Source: Eledone cirrhosa (taxonomy: Eukaryota; Mollusca; Cephalopoda; Octopoda; Eledonidae). Taken from it: 64,000 nt of DNA. A program made the translations under genes and the position numbers. Shown here one piece after another: positions 1 through 11,048 of this stretch (position 1 is its first letter; the number at the start of each line of letters is the position of its first letter). The notes under the pieces were generated by a model, which saw nothing but the letters and a program-made list of their open reading frames with translations, did no database searches and had not been told where the DNA came from. The stretch is taken from the NCBI GenBank assembly GCA_964016885.1, contig OZ024746.1, positions 100,118,933-100,182,932 of the forward strand, in the 5' to 3' direction.

Positions 1-2000
1 GGGTGTGTATGTTTCGTTGTATGTGTGAAGGTATGGATGTGTATGTTTCGTTGAGTGTGTGCAGGTATGGATGTGTATGTTTCGTTGTATGTGTGCAGGT
101 ATGGATGTGTATGTTTCGTTGTATGTGTGCAGGTATGGGTGTGTATGTTTCGTTGTATGTGTGAAGGTATGGATGTGTATGTTTCGTTGAGTGTGTGCAG
201 GTATGGATGTGTATGTTTCGTTGAGTGTGTGCAGGTATGGATGTGTATGTTTCGTTGAGTGTGTGCAGGTATGGATGTGTATGTTTCGTTGAGTGTGTGC
301 AGGCATGGATGTGTATGTTTCGTTGAGTGTGTGCAGGTATGGATGTGTATGTTTCGTTGTATGTGTGCAGGTATGGGTGTGTATGTTTCGTTGTATGTGT
401 GCAGGTATGGATGTGTATGTTTCGTTGTATGTGTGCAGGTATGGATGTGTATGTTTCGTTGTGTGTGTGAAGGTATGGATGTGTATGTTTCGTTGTGTGT
501 GTGAAGGTATGGATGTGTATGTTTCGTTGAGTGTGTGCAGGTATGGATGTGTATGTTTCGTTGTATGTGTGCAGGTATGGATGTGTATGTTTCGTTGTAT
601 GTGTGCAGGTATGGATGTGTATGTTTCGTTGAGTGTGTGCAGGTATGGATGTGTATGTTTCGTTGTATGTGTGCAGGTATGGATGTGTATGTTTCGTTGT
701 ATGTGTGCAGGTATGGATGTGTATGTTTCGTTGAGTGTGTGCAGGTATGGATGTGTATGTTTCGTTGTATGTGTGCAGGTATGGATGTGTATGTTTCGTT
801 GTATGTGTGCAGGTATGGATGTGTATGTTTCGTTGAGTGTGTGCAGGTATGGATGTGTATGTTTCGTTGAGTATGTGCAGGTATGGATGTGTATGTTTCG
901 TTGAGTGTGTGCAGGTATGGATGTGTATGTTTCGTTGAGTGTGTGCAGGTATGGATGTGTATGTTTCGTTGTGTGTGTGAAGGTATGGATGTGTATGTTT
1001 CGTTGTATGTGTGCAGGTATGGATGTGTATGTTTCGTTGTGTGTGTGCAGGTATGGATGTGTATGTTTCGTTGTGTGTGTGCAGGTATGGATGTGTATGT
1101 TTCGTTGTATGTGTGCAGGTATGGATGTGTATGTTTCGTTGTATGTGTGCAGGTATGGATGTGTATGTTTCGTTGTATGTGTGCAGGTATGGATGTGTAT
1201 GTTTCGTTGTATGTGTGCAGGTATGGATGTGTATGTTTCGTTGAGTGTGTGCAGGTATGGATGTGTATGTTTCGTTGTATGTGTGCAGGTATGGATGTGT
1301 ATGTTTCGTTGTATGTGTGCAGGTATGGATGTGTATGTTTCGTTGAGTGTGTGCAGGTATGGATGTGTATGTTTCGTTGTATGTGTGCAGGTATGGATGT
1401 GTATGTTTCGTTGTATGTGTGCAGGTATGGATGTGTATGTTTCGTTGAGTGTGTGCAGGTATGGATGTGTATGTTTCGTTGAGTGTGTGCAGGTATGGAT
1501 GTGTATGTTTCGTTGTGTGTGTGCAGGTATGGATATGTATGTTTCGTTGTATGTGTGCAGGTATGGATGTGTATGTTTCGTTGAGTGTGTGCAGGTATGG
1601 ATGTGTATGTTTCGTTGAGTGTGTGCAGGTATGGATGTGTATGTTTCGTTGTGTGTGTGAAGGTATGGATGTGTATGTTTCGTTGTATGTGTGAAGGTAT
1701 GGATGTGTATGTTTCGTTGTATGTGTGCAGGTATGGGTGTGTATGTTTCGTTGTATGTGTGAAGGTATGGATGTGTATGTTTCGTTGTATGTGTGCAGGT
1801 ATGGATGTGTATGTTTCGTTGAGTGTGTGCAGGTATGGATGTGTATGTTTCGTTGTGTGTGTGAAGGTATGGATGTGTATGTTTCGTTGTGTGTGTGCAG
1901 GTATGGATGTGTATGTTTCGTTGTATGTGTGCAGGTATGGGTGTGTATGTTTCGTTGTATGTGTGAAGGTATGGATGTGTATGTTTCGTTGTATGCGTGC
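1..2000 (+). repeat. 34-bp minisatellite, about 58 copies, with 102-bp higher-order pattern
   Basis: About 58 head-to-tail copies of a 34-bp unit (core gtatggatgtgtatgtttcg followed by ttg and an 11-base variable end). The array runs off the left edge of the window. Variants fall in a few positions: the bases after ttg are ta, ag or gt, and the last triplet is cag or aag. At 541-850 and 1210-1480 the variants cycle ta, ta, ag, so the repeating block there is 3 x 34 = 102 bp. All three plus-strand frames stay open for long stretches, because 34 is not a multiple of 3 and the unit has no stop in any frame. The resulting Cys/Val/Met-rich peptides look like a by-product of the repeat, not a gene. 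Confidence 0.97.
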
Positions 2001-2104
2001 ATCTTCATATGTTTTGTATCTGTACATATATACATGCAGTTATTACTTATAGAGATTTGGGAATGTTTTACAAATTTTTACCGTTCCATTAATGGATTGT
2101 ACTT
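2001..2104 (-). mobile_element. 3' end of RLE-type LINE (last codons plus 3' UTR)
   Basis: This segment matches the 3' end of the element at 18.0 kb. Read on the minus strand, 2103-2050 encodes VQSINGTVKICKTF followed by a few residues and a stop, the same C-terminus as the 445-residue reading frame ending at 18007. The flank then matches the UTR at 17940-18006. The element is cut off at about 2104. The match continues to the edge of the 34-bp minisatellite, so that array probably grew inside or beside this UTR. Confidence 0.8.
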
Positions 2105-2347
2105 CAGATGTATGTATATGTGTGTGTATGTGTCTGTGTATGTCTGTATCTATATATGTATGTTGGGTCACTCTTCAGTGCTACCATTTAATTGATAATT
2201 ATTAATAATTGTATATTGTGCAATGGCCGTACCCGATAGCGAGGGGGAAGCCATCATGTATGTGTCCGTCCGTAAGGGTACTTTAAATTTAACAGAGCCA
2301 ACCTCTCCAGCAATCAGAAGCACTCTAATCTCAAATCCTATTAAATA
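2105..2347 (+). other. Non-coding; TG-rich run and LINE 3' UTR scrap
   Basis: The stretch starts with a short TG/TATG-rich run. 2192-2262 is similar to 62784-62850 (shared words tgcaatggcc and gcgaggggg or acgaggggg, ending in gccatcat), which looks like the 3' UTR and ATC tail of a LINE. I see no coding sequence. Confidence 0.6.
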
Positions 2348-2563
2348 CAGTCCGCTTTTTATGCGAACTTGAATTACGCGAATTCGCTTTAACGCCTCTT
2401 GAAAAAAAAAAATTAAATATTGACTTTGTGCGAATAACGTGGTATAACACGTGTGGCTTTTAATTTTTTTTATTTATCAGAAAAATTAGATTTGAATTAC
2501 GCGAATTTGCTTTACGCGCCGCATTTACGAACACATCTTCGCGTAGAAAGCGAACACACACTG
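2348..2563. mobile_element. pogo/Tigger-like short inverted-repeat element
   Basis: The left end is TA followed by CAGTCCGCTTTTTATGCGAA. The right end, read inward on the other strand, is CAGTGTGTGTTCGCTTTCTACG. Both contain CAGT at the tip and a shared CGCTTT-TACGCGAA motif, and further copies of acgcgaattcgc lie inside. No transposase is present. CAGT tips with a TA target are usual for pogo/Tigger relatives. The right-hand TA is degraded, so the boundary there is approximate. Confidence 0.6.
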
Positions 2564-3075
2564 TGTGTAGTTTGGCGGAAAATGTTTCTAGAGTTAACCT
2601 AAACTATAATAAAGAAAGGAGTGCGGGACTGCATCCAGAATATATTTTTTTTACCCTGTTTGTAAAATAAGTTGGATTACTTTGAATAAATAATTAATGA
2701 ATATTAAATAATTTATCTACTAAATTTCGTAACTCTTGATTAAATATATTTTCTTGCTTATTTAAAGATTCACTTCCGGTTATATTATAACACTTATATA
2801 AACATCACATATATTTCCGGCGCTAATTTTCTCCTAATGTAATTTATATATAATATCGTATTTTTTTAAATGTATCATGGATTACGTAGTAGAGAGTGTA
2901 ACGCAGACTTCGTTCAATTTCTGTGCATATTGTCAATTACGATTTTATATTATGTATCATATCTACATGTATAATATCAATATACTTGTGTATAATATCA
3001 ATATACACACTACACATGTATCATATCTACATGTATATATACTTGTGTATAATATCAATATACACACTACACATG
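2564..3075 (+). other. AT-rich non-coding stretch with local duplication
   Basis: No gene is visible. 2955-3075 contains an imperfect duplication: the words catatctacatgtat and acttgtgtataatatcaata, then acacactacacatg, each occur twice. Confidence 0.6.
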
Positions 3076-3113
3076 CCAGCAGAAAACCACCCGAAGGGTG
3101 GTTTTTCTGCTAG
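3076..3113 (+). mobile_element. Helitron-like 3' terminal hairpin
   Basis: A 38-base palindrome with stem AGCAGAAAACCACCC / GGGTGGTTTTTCTGCT ends in CTAG followed by T. A terminal hairpin followed by CTRR and a T-containing target is the usual Helitron 3' end. The same hairpin occurs at 36206-36241. I could not place the matching 5' end. Confidence 0.55.
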
Positions 3114-3480
3114 TAGAGTTAATATTTCTCTGATGATTGTATCCCCTTGACGGAGGGGCTAACTGCCGTGTAGAAATTGATCTCATGTAAAAGTGGGGCC
3201 TTCACGAGCAACATATCAACATTTGTGAATCAAAATATTATCTTGAACATAAATGATCCGAGGAAATTAATTACCACTTTTTCAGGTTCTAATATATTCA
3301 AGTGGAAATATACGACCCATGCGAACTTATATTACTTGCTTTTGTAGTACGAACTATGTTTTGATGTGTGGAAACAGCTGTAATTATTATTGTTGTTGTT
3401 GTTTTTAATTTAGAGTTTATTTGAATTGTATTTTATATTTCGGTTACTTGAAAGTAGTTATTATTATTACTGGTGTTAGA
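3114..3480 (+). other. Non-coding stretch
   Basis: AT-rich DNA with a short ttgttgttgtt run near 3400. No repeat family or coding sequence recognised. Confidence 0.6.
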
Positions 3481-3693
3481 GCGGTGGATTGGCAGTATCG
3501 GTAGAGCGTCGGACACCCTGCTTTGTGGCATAGAGTTACGGCCCTTTATGATCTGAGTTCAAATCCCTCCCAGGTTAACTTTGCCTTTCATCCTTACGGG
3601 GTTGATAAAATAAAGTACCAGTCACGCCCTGGAGTCGATTTAATCCACTTTCCCCTCCCCAAAAATTGCTGGCCTTGTGCCTATATAAGAAAC
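3481..3693 (+). mobile_element. tRNA-derived SINE, type 1 (full length)
   Basis: This is a near-complete copy of the commonest SINE here. The tRNA-like head starts gcggtggattggcagtatcg, and the A-box region reads TTGGCAGTATCGGTAGAGCG. The B-box-like word GAGTTCAAATCC lies at about 3556. A conserved core follows (tttgcctttcatccttacgg, ggttgataaaataaagtacc), and the tail ends ctggccttgtgcct. The head resembles tRNA-Lys-type cephalopod SINEs. Confidence 0.9.
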
Positions 3694-4475
3694 CATATCA
3701 TATCCTTCCATATTATAAAAGTTCACCCTGGATAATATGTCCGTAACGAGGTGTATGAGAGGTAGTACAGAGTCACACGCTAGGGAATTTTCTGTGATCT
3801 TTGTAGAAAATGATTGCATATATTAAAGACTATACTAATGCAAATACTTATTCTTAATACATGTTTTTCATTCACAAAGATGGCTTAAAAACCATTGATA
3901 ATTATATAAATATAAAAAAAAAGATAAAGACAAAATTAAGTAATGAGAGAAAGGTGAAGGAGTAAAGAAGGACAGATCTAGCTGGGTGGGAAAGGACTAT
4001 AAATGCCATAAGTGAGAGGAAAAGGAGGGGAAAAGCAAGTAATCTTGGGCCACAGAAGAATGGAAGGGGAGAGGGTGATGGGCTCTGGGCCTCGGGCCGG
4101 GTGGTGTTTGGGCTGCACCCCGCAGTACAGAAGCGAGCGGGTTATAGCGAAAGAAATGCCGCTGCCTTACCCCTGATAAAATTATTCTCCGATGTTCTGG
4201 TTTTATCTCGTAAATGATATCTAAATCAATGTAGGAAGTAAATGTCATTGATCGAATGTCTGCTCGATCAGAGAAGACCATGGGCTAAACAACAAAAACA
4301 ATAGCGTCTTTATATATTTTCAAAATATTTGTTTTCTCAGATTTTAAATTTATTACTTGACTGACAAGGCAAAACAAGTATTAAAAATATTTGATTAGAT
4401 ATTTTACTAATGATAGAATGACCTCTAACGCATCTTATAATTTCTGTGTAATTAAGTATTGATTATTAACCAATG
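3694..4475. other. Non-coding; possible old transposon coding remnant
   Basis: No supported gene. 3960-4150 is purine- and GC-rich and weakly resembles the flank of the remnant at 9.2 kb (gggctctgggcctcgggc compared with ggactctgggtgcggcgg). The reading frame across 3997-4281 on the minus strand has no recognisable domain and is probably chance or decay. Confidence 0.4.
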
Positions 4476-4862
4476 TTTTCAATTTAGCTAATTTTTAGCT
4501 AGATCTGGCTAATTTCAAGTCACCAGATCTAATTTCTAGCTAAATCTGGCTAATCTGAAGCCACCAGACCTAATTTCTCGCTAAATCTGGCTAATCTGAA
4601 GTCACCAGACCTAATTTCTAGCTAAATCTGGCTAATCCGAAGTCACCAGATCTAATTTCTAGCTAAATCTGACTAATCTGAAGTCACCAGACCTAATTTC
4701 TAGCTATATCTGGTTAATTTCAAGTCACCAGATCTAAGTTCTAGCTAGATCTGGCTAATTTCAAGTCTTCAGATCTAATTTCTAGCTAGATCTGACTAAT
4801 CTGAAGTCACCAGACCTAATTTCTAGCTAGATCTGGCCAATCTGAAGTCACTAGAGCTGATG
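4476..4862 (+). repeat. 41-bp tandem repeat, about 9 copies
   Basis: Units of about 41 bp read gctaatctgaagtcaccaga then cctaatttctagctaaatctg, with scattered substitutions. The word TAGCTA and the flanking agctaatttttagct give local palindromes. No open frame of interest. Confidence 0.9.
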
Positions 4863-5052
4863 AAATTAGTCAGCTAATGGATTTCTATAAATCTTGTTAT
4901 TTTTTAAAATAATCCAGTCATCAGCTAATTTTTATAGTTTTAATTAAATTACCTAATCAGAGATCGTTTCAAATTGAGTGGAAAATGTAAAGATTTATCG
5001 AATATAGTAGGTTTAGAATAGATCGAGGGTTGGTTAAACTGTTTATAAGCTT

Positions 5053-5261
5053 ACTATGAAGGGGTGATTCTAAAGCTGTGAAATCTTGCATGCACTAATT
5101 CTAATCTGCATTGTTTCTTTCCTGGACTATGTTGAAAAATAAACCTTATTTGGTTATTCCATGAGAGTATCTTGGACAGCCTATGAAGGAGTGATGCTAG
5201 AGTTGTGAAATCTTGCATGCATTAATTCTAACTCTTCCAATTAATAACTGCATTGTTTCTA
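5053..5261 (+). repeat. Interspersed ~150-bp repeat, near-dimeric copy
   Basis: Two partial copies of a monomer with fixed words: ctatgaaggagtgatgctag, gtgaaatcttgcatgcatta, ctgcattgtttctttcc, gactatgttgaaaaataaac, ccatgagagtatcttgg. Other copies are at 13080-13168, 24519-24833 (two monomers) and 45452-45602. A scrap of SINE head (ggctctaccgatactgccat) follows at 5263-5282. Confidence 0.8.
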
Positions 5262-5306
5262 CGGCTCTACCGATACTGCCATTCCCACAGTCGTACAATA
5301 TAAGGA

Positions 5307-5501
5307 TTTCTGATTTAGGCACAAGGCCAACAATTTTGAGGGTTGGGGAAATCGATTAAATCGACACCAGTGTATTACAGGTACTTTATTTTATCGACCC
5401 CGCAAGAATGAACGGCAAAGCTAGCCTCAGCAGAATTTGAACTTAGAACGTAAAAGACCGTAAAGCATGCTGTTCGACGCTCTACCAGTTATGGCAATCC
5501 C
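5307..5501 (-). mobile_element. tRNA-derived SINE, type 1
   Basis: Reverse-oriented copy. It starts at the 3' end (ttaggcacaaggccaacaat), passes the core (tactttattttatcgacccc) and ends with the head (cgacgctctaccagttatgg). Confidence 0.88.
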
Positions 5502-5688
5502 TAGAAGCAATAAATAATACTGGTGCTTTACCATTTTGTTTATTACTTGAAATCTACGAATTGTATTTCTTCAAGAAAAGTTTTCTAATGAAGTCGATAT
5601 CACAGTCGCCCGGCGAGTGATGAATGCATGGTTCAGGACCTCGTCAATTGGCCCCTTAATTGTCAGTCTCTGTATATCAGTACCAATA

Positions 5689-6138
<450 letters not shown>

Positions 6139-6682
6139 ACCACACTATAGTTATAGCGAAATGTATGAAGTTATATGGTGAAGAAGTAAATGATATATAA
6201 ATTAATTTCCAATGTTTAGTTGGCAATACATTGACTAGCTATGAATGTAACATTAGTAATCTCACACTGTAACAATTAAAAAAAAATAATATCAACGTTG
6301 GGCTTTTTTCTAAAACATTGATAAATCCGAAACGCATGAAACAAGTTATCTCACATTCATAGTTTCAAAAATTCCCCAAAGAGTCTTTAATCACTGAATT
6401 TGTTGTATAAATATATATAGTGTCTGGAACTAGCCGTTGATACGGCAAGATCTCAATCACCGAGTCCCGTCTCTTTACTATATAGCCATACTCAACTATA
6501 CTACACTGACCGCAGGTCTCTGTCCACGCAGGTATTTTTACACATCGCTGTCTTTGACAGCATTTAGCTGTTTTAATGGCTGTTCTAATGATGAGTTTTC
6601 TTATTTTTATATGTATTTAAATACACTCTTGCTTCATCTCTATTAGAAACAACATTGTTTTATATATATATATATATATATA

Positions 6683-7290
6683 AACGGAAAAAATGAAACG
6701 AAATTTCCTTTCCCACTCTTAGTACGGCTGTTACTTAAATATAAGTATGTACACGTACATACATATATGTATACAGACGTACAGTAGTATGTATATATAT
6801 ATATATACATACATGCACACATATATATATGTACGTATGGATTTACCGAACATTTATTATAATGCTCGGTGTGTTTGTAAACAAACATCCCGTAATTTCG
6901 TTTCATTTTTTCCGTTTATCGTTTTCGGTGCACCCAGCCGATTAACCCACTCGATATGCAAATTGGGCTGCTCAGCCGTCAATATGCATAAGGAAAGTAT
7001 ATACTTTCAGACGTTCAACAATCTGGCAGGAAGGTATACGTTGCTGACGATAGCTAATAAGCTTGAAACTAGTACAGCGTTCCTTTGTCAGTGTTGAACA
7101 AACGAGCAACGATGGTTGCTAGACACTACGGCTTAATACGGGATGTTTGTTTACAAACACACCGAGCATTATAATAAATGTTCGGTGAATCCATACGTAC
7201 ATATATATATGTGTGCATGTATGTATATATATATATACATACTACTGTACGTCTGTATACATATATGTATGTACGTGTACATACTTATAT
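6683..7290. repeat. Large foldback (inverted repeat) of about 155-bp arms
   Basis: The left arm 6739-6894 and right arm 7137-7290 are nearly perfect reverse complements around a 242-bp spacer. Shared words include gatttaccgaacatttatta on the left and its complement in aataaatgttcggtgaatcc on the right. A second nested pair lies at 6683-6706 (aacggaaaaaatgaaacgaa) and 6893-6918. The arms hold TA/TG-rich tracts. I found no transposase, so this could be a foldback transposon or an inverted duplication. Confidence 0.85.
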
Positions 7291-7498
7291 ATATATATAC
7301 ATATGTCCCAAGGCTCTGATACCATCAACACCATAAACACAGAGCTGGCACATCTAAGAACTGACTAACTGCCTGATGAGGTCATAGCCATTCAATGGCT
7401 ATCATCGAAATATATATAGCAGTAAATAAAGGATTATGAGTTTATGCAATTGACTTATGTTTCGTCACTATATATATATATATATATAATAAGTTGTC
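7291..7498 (+). other. Non-coding; palindromic word and TA runs
   Basis: A TA tract is followed by sequence with a short inverted word (catagccattcaatggctat). Nothing coding recognised. Confidence 0.5.
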
Positions 7499-7745
7499 AG
7501 GTCGCTCTCGAGTGCTACAGGTAACATGTAACCCAGTACAACCTGTCTCATGGTCAGGTCGTCGGCGACTAAACCGCCAACCCCACCAAGATTGCTTGGT
7601 GAGGAGGGTGATATTTGGACACCCTGTGGGATGAAATACAAGACCCGGCAAACGGTGGAGGAACTCAGCAGAGTCAACGGCCATCCAAATAGTACTTCTT
7701 TTTTTTCACCTGGGAGTGAAAGGCCCTCAGTTGTTGTCACAATAC
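7499..7745. other. Unclassified repeat-like segment, open on both strands
   Basis: This is a relatively GC-rich 250-bp block with open frames on both strands. The minus-strand frame 7468-7740 includes GGLVADDLTMRQVVLGYM. The sequence has the look of an old interspersed repeat, but no second copy occurs in the window and I recognise no domain. Confidence 0.35.
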
Positions 7746-7805
7746 CTTTCTAGGAAAGAGAACTCTGAAAACAAACCTACAACTTCGGCAGCATCCAATG
7801 ATATT

Positions 7806-8007
7806 GACTAGTTCTCCTTTTAGGGTAGTGTTTTCGATGCTCAGAGAGTGGGATTGGTCGAGTGCAAGGCGTTTCCCCATTTAAAAAATCTTCAAAGCAC
7901 AGGCATTGCTTGTTCAGGATCTGTTACTGTTTCGTGTGGCTGGCCGTAGCCTAAATGTGCAGCAGTTTCGATAATCAGAGGAGCAGAGTTTGCAGCCATG
8001 ATAATAA
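7806..8007 (+). mobile_element. LINE 3' UTR-like repeat copy
   Basis: 7835-7911 is similar to 62695-62783: both have gctcagagagtgggattgg, a run of tttaaaaaat, and acaggcattgc. The end, gcagccatgataata, resembles the tail gcagccatcatcat at 62840. I read it as the 3' non-coding end of a LINE family. Confidence 0.55.
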
Positions 8008-8008
8008 C

Positions 8009-8116
8009 TTAAGGGGACTAGAATAAGTTTCCCTGCTAGACATATCTTGTACTCTCAGTCGCTAGGGGACTAGCATAAGTTTCCCTGCTAGACATATCTT
8101 GTACTCTCAGTCGCTT
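8009..8116 (+). repeat. Recent tandem duplication of about 53 bp
   Basis: Two copies of a 53-bp segment (aggggactag, then ataagtttccctgctagaca and tatcttgtactctcagtcgc) differ at only one or two bases. Confidence 0.9.
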
Positions 8117-9064
8117 CACGCCACGGAAACTGGGATAAGTAGCGGCCTGATGAAGCACCGAGCTCGAGGCAGACGGTAGACGTTTTTGATATATTAAACA
8201 ATGCAATAGGTGAAACTTCACATAGCAATCAATAGCAACTTAGTAGCAACAATAGCACCCCATCCTTTTATGGTTATATGGAAGAGTGGGAAAAGGAGAG
8301 AGGAAGAGTGAGAAAATACAAAGAAAAGCGAATGGCAAAAAGAAGGGGGCAAAAAAGAATGAACCCGACGAAGGTCAGAAGGAGCGTTGCAGTTCATCGT
8401 GAAGAGGAGCCCAACCGACGGATCACTTCAGAGTAATCTGTGACCTAAAGCTGGTTCTAGAAGAGATTAAACCAAACCTTGCATTCACAGCACTCATTAC
8501 AAATGAAGCCACTACTCGGTTACGTAATCTGCGACAAATAGCAATCAAAACCTCTTCATGTCACACATTACTGTCTTAAGAAAGGAAGAACATATTGAAT
8601 AAGATAGCCTATATATTCTATTTCTGATCGACGTCGGATTAAAAACCTTATCATTAAAACACCCAAGAAACCCTCTATGAGATCAACATCTAGAGATAAG
8701 CAGTAAATTCCATTTTACTCATTTTTAATTTCACTACCTTTAGTCTAAGCTACTTTGATGAAATATCTATCTTCGGTGTCATGTTATATATATACATATA
8801 TATACATATATATATGCTGAAAGAATAACTATGTTGCTTGTGTTTATTTCCATCTTCGGTTAGCTTCCCCCTGTGTTGTTTACTTGTCTCACTCGCTTTA
8901 CGCGTTTCTATAGTCCTAATAACTTATTTTAGTTATTATCGCTCCAACGTGAGGTATATGATTTTTAATGCGATGAAATACCCATGATCGTTTGGTAAAT
9001 CACTGATGAGGGACTCATTTTATAACATGTTATCCATGTGCAACTAGCAGTATTCTTCTCACCC

Positions 9065-9105
<41 letters not shown>

Positions 9106-9115
9106 GTGAATAACT
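8117..9115. other. Non-coding stretch with TA microsatellites
   Basis: No gene recognised. 8250-8360 is purine-rich. TA-rich runs lie at 8785-8815 and 9070-9102. Confidence 0.5.
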
Positions 9116-9239
9116 TTATTTATGGAATATATCGTGTAAATACAATTTAATAGGAAAAAGAAAATTTAGATTGAGAAGAATGGAATATAAAGTAGGAAAA
9201 TATAAAGAAAAGAGAAAAAAACTGAAAAGGGGAGAAGGC

Positions 9240-9490
9240 GAGGACTCTAGAGTCACGGAAGAACGGGAAGGGCGGTTGGACTCTGGGTGCGGCGGTAATG
9301 AGGCTGCAAAAGCATTCCTGCGGACAATGGCCAGCGACACCCACTGCAACAGCCACCCCACCTCGTGAGGCTCCTTCTTCAGATGGGCTGCTGACGTTCC
9401 GATCCTGCGGAGGAGCTCGACTGTACGGGGTCCAAGTATGCCTGAAGTCTCGACGGTGACTGATGCGAAGAGGAGGCGGCTGGAGAGTTC
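9240..9490 (-). pseudogene. Transposon-derived coding remnant (VETSG family)
   Basis: The minus-strand frame contains VETSGILGPRTVELLRRIGT, then a stretch with WLLQWVSLAIVRRNAF. Related frames occur at 17084-17330 (VETSGILGPRTTSLLTTI), 22206-22370, 31080-31170 and 42370-43420. The parent protein is not known to me. It looks like the C-terminal end of a polyprotein or reverse transcriptase of a repeated element. Downstream the frame is low-complexity and not trustworthy. Confidence 0.55.
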
Positions 9491-9587
9491 CCGGCATTTG
9501 TTTATCTTCCTTTTGTCTGCAAGGTGGGCCACGGTATCGGGGTTCGTGGCCGAAGCGACTCGATCAATTATTTTCTTCTTTTATATA

Positions 9588-9780
9588 ATTGTTTCTACTT
9601 TAGGCACAAAGCCAGCAATTATCCAGTGCATTACTGGTACTTTATTTTATCGACCCCGTAAGGATGAAAGGCAAAGTCAACCTCGGCGGGATTTGAACTC
9701 AGATCGTAAAGGATCTGAGTTCAAATCCCGCCGAGGTTGACTTTGCCTTTCATCCTTACGGGGTCGATAAAATAAACGTA
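9588..9780. mobile_element. Two type-1 SINE fragments forming a perfect 65-bp palindrome
   Basis: A reverse-oriented SINE (9588-9704) meets a forward SINE part (9711-9780). The arms 9640-9704 and 9711-9775 are exact reverse complements of each other, separated by only six bases (gtaaag). Both cover the core from the B-box-like word to the region tcgataaaataaa. The identity is higher than between any two independent SINE copies here, so it is an inverted duplication and not two separate insertions. Confidence 0.9.
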
Positions 9781-9794
9781 CCATTTTCATACTA

Positions 9795-9873
9795 TTGGGT
9801 CGTCAAGTATAAAATTTGTAGAAATTTGTTTCTTTTCTACAAATTTCTACAAATTTCATACTTGACGACCCAA
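9795..9873. mobile_element. Minimal mariner-type hairpin element (79 bp)
   Basis: Terminal inverted repeats TTGGGTCGTCAAGTAT flank almost nothing but their own stem (aaatttgtagaaatttgt). Both sides have TA, the target site of Tc1/mariner transposons. It carries no coding capacity. Confidence 0.75.
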
Positions 9874-9894
9874 TAGTTATTGCTGTTGTCATCT

Positions 9895-10000
9895 CAGTTG
9901 TACTGTCGTCATCATGTCGTCGTTGTGTTGTCGTCGTTGTGTTGTCGTCGTTGTGTTGTCGTCGTTGTGTCGTCATCGTTGTGTCGTCATTGCCATTGTC
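9895..10000 (+). repeat. Minisatellite of gtcgtcgttgtgtt units
   Basis: About seven imperfect units of 14-15 bp built from gtcgtcgttgtgtt. No other meaning seen. Confidence 0.85.
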
Positions 10001-10360
10001 AATCAAGTTCAGCAATGATCCTGTTTATGAAAAGCATCACTAAAAATACATGACCTGATGTGTCCTTTTCTAAACAAAATGACCGGGCAGAAGTTACAAA
10101 ACTGGTAACAATTGTACATTGAACTTATTGAACCATATTAATCTTTGGTTATATATATATATGTTTATTCAAAAATATAGACCAACATTAAATAAGGTTT
10201 AATATACATTATGTCAACACCATAATATGACATACACACACACACATAACACCTTCTACTTTAGAAAATAAAAACCCGAACTAAATAAACCTTAACATAC
10301 GTTTGCACTGACAATACAACAGTAAACACGAATAAGTAAGGAAAATATGTTCATTCAAAA
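10001..10360 (+). other. Non-coding AT/CA-rich stretch
   Basis: Short TA and CA runs only. No gene or known repeat recognised. Confidence 0.5.
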
Positions 10361-10690
10361 ATATTCCTACTAAAGGAATCACTTTCCTACACACATACAT
10401 ACACACACAACATATATATATATATATATTCTCTTCATCTTAACATGCTAACCATACTCCCACACACATAACACCCATACACACACATAACAACCCCCAC
10501 ACGCACAACTCCCTCCTCATTTCTACTAATAGAACCACTTTCCTACACACATATATATACACACACAAAATATATATTCTCTCCATCTTAACATACTCGC
10601 ACACACACACATAACACCCATATACACACACACACAACTCCCTCCCCCATTTCTACTAATAGAATCATCTTCCAATACACACATACACAC
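10361..10690 (+). repeat. Degenerate tandem duplication, CA-rich
   Basis: A block of roughly 130-160 bp occurs about 2.5 times. Markers are ctactaatagaaccactttc at 10525, ctactaaaggaatcactttc at 10367 and ctactaatagaatcatcttc at 10651, with tctc-catcttaacat between them. Confidence 0.7.
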
Positions 10691-10727
10691 ACACAAGCAC
10701 ACAAATAAACATACATATGTTCACTTC

Positions 10728-11005
10728 AATAGAAAATCTGAACTCTGACACCCCAGCGAACAAACCATATTCACTGAACCGGAACAATTCTCCCAATTCC
10801 TTTTCTCTTGACCACTATCTTTCCATTGTCATAACATTCACTATAAAGACTACAGAATAGTTTTCCAAATAAGGGCGCAAAAATGTAATGAAAACTTGTT
10901 CACGTGACAGCCAAATTTCATTTATAACCAATCAAATCACGTTTATTAAAAAAAAGCCTTCGTGAGCCACCTTTTTTTAAAGTAAAGAAATTCAAACACA
11001 CACAC

Positions 11006-11048
<43 letters not shown>

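Noticed and set aside
293..1618. Long open frames of Cys/Met/Val-rich protein
   Set aside because: They exist in all forward frames and follow from the stop-free 34-bp repeat.
3481..3560. tRNA gene
   Set aside because: Only the head of a SINE; no complete cloverleaf, and the same head recurs in many SINE copies.
9116..9250. N- and C-terminal extensions of the minus-strand frame at 9.1-9.5 kb
   Set aside because: Outside the VETSG-like part the sequence is low-complexity Phe/Leu/Ser from purine-rich DNA.
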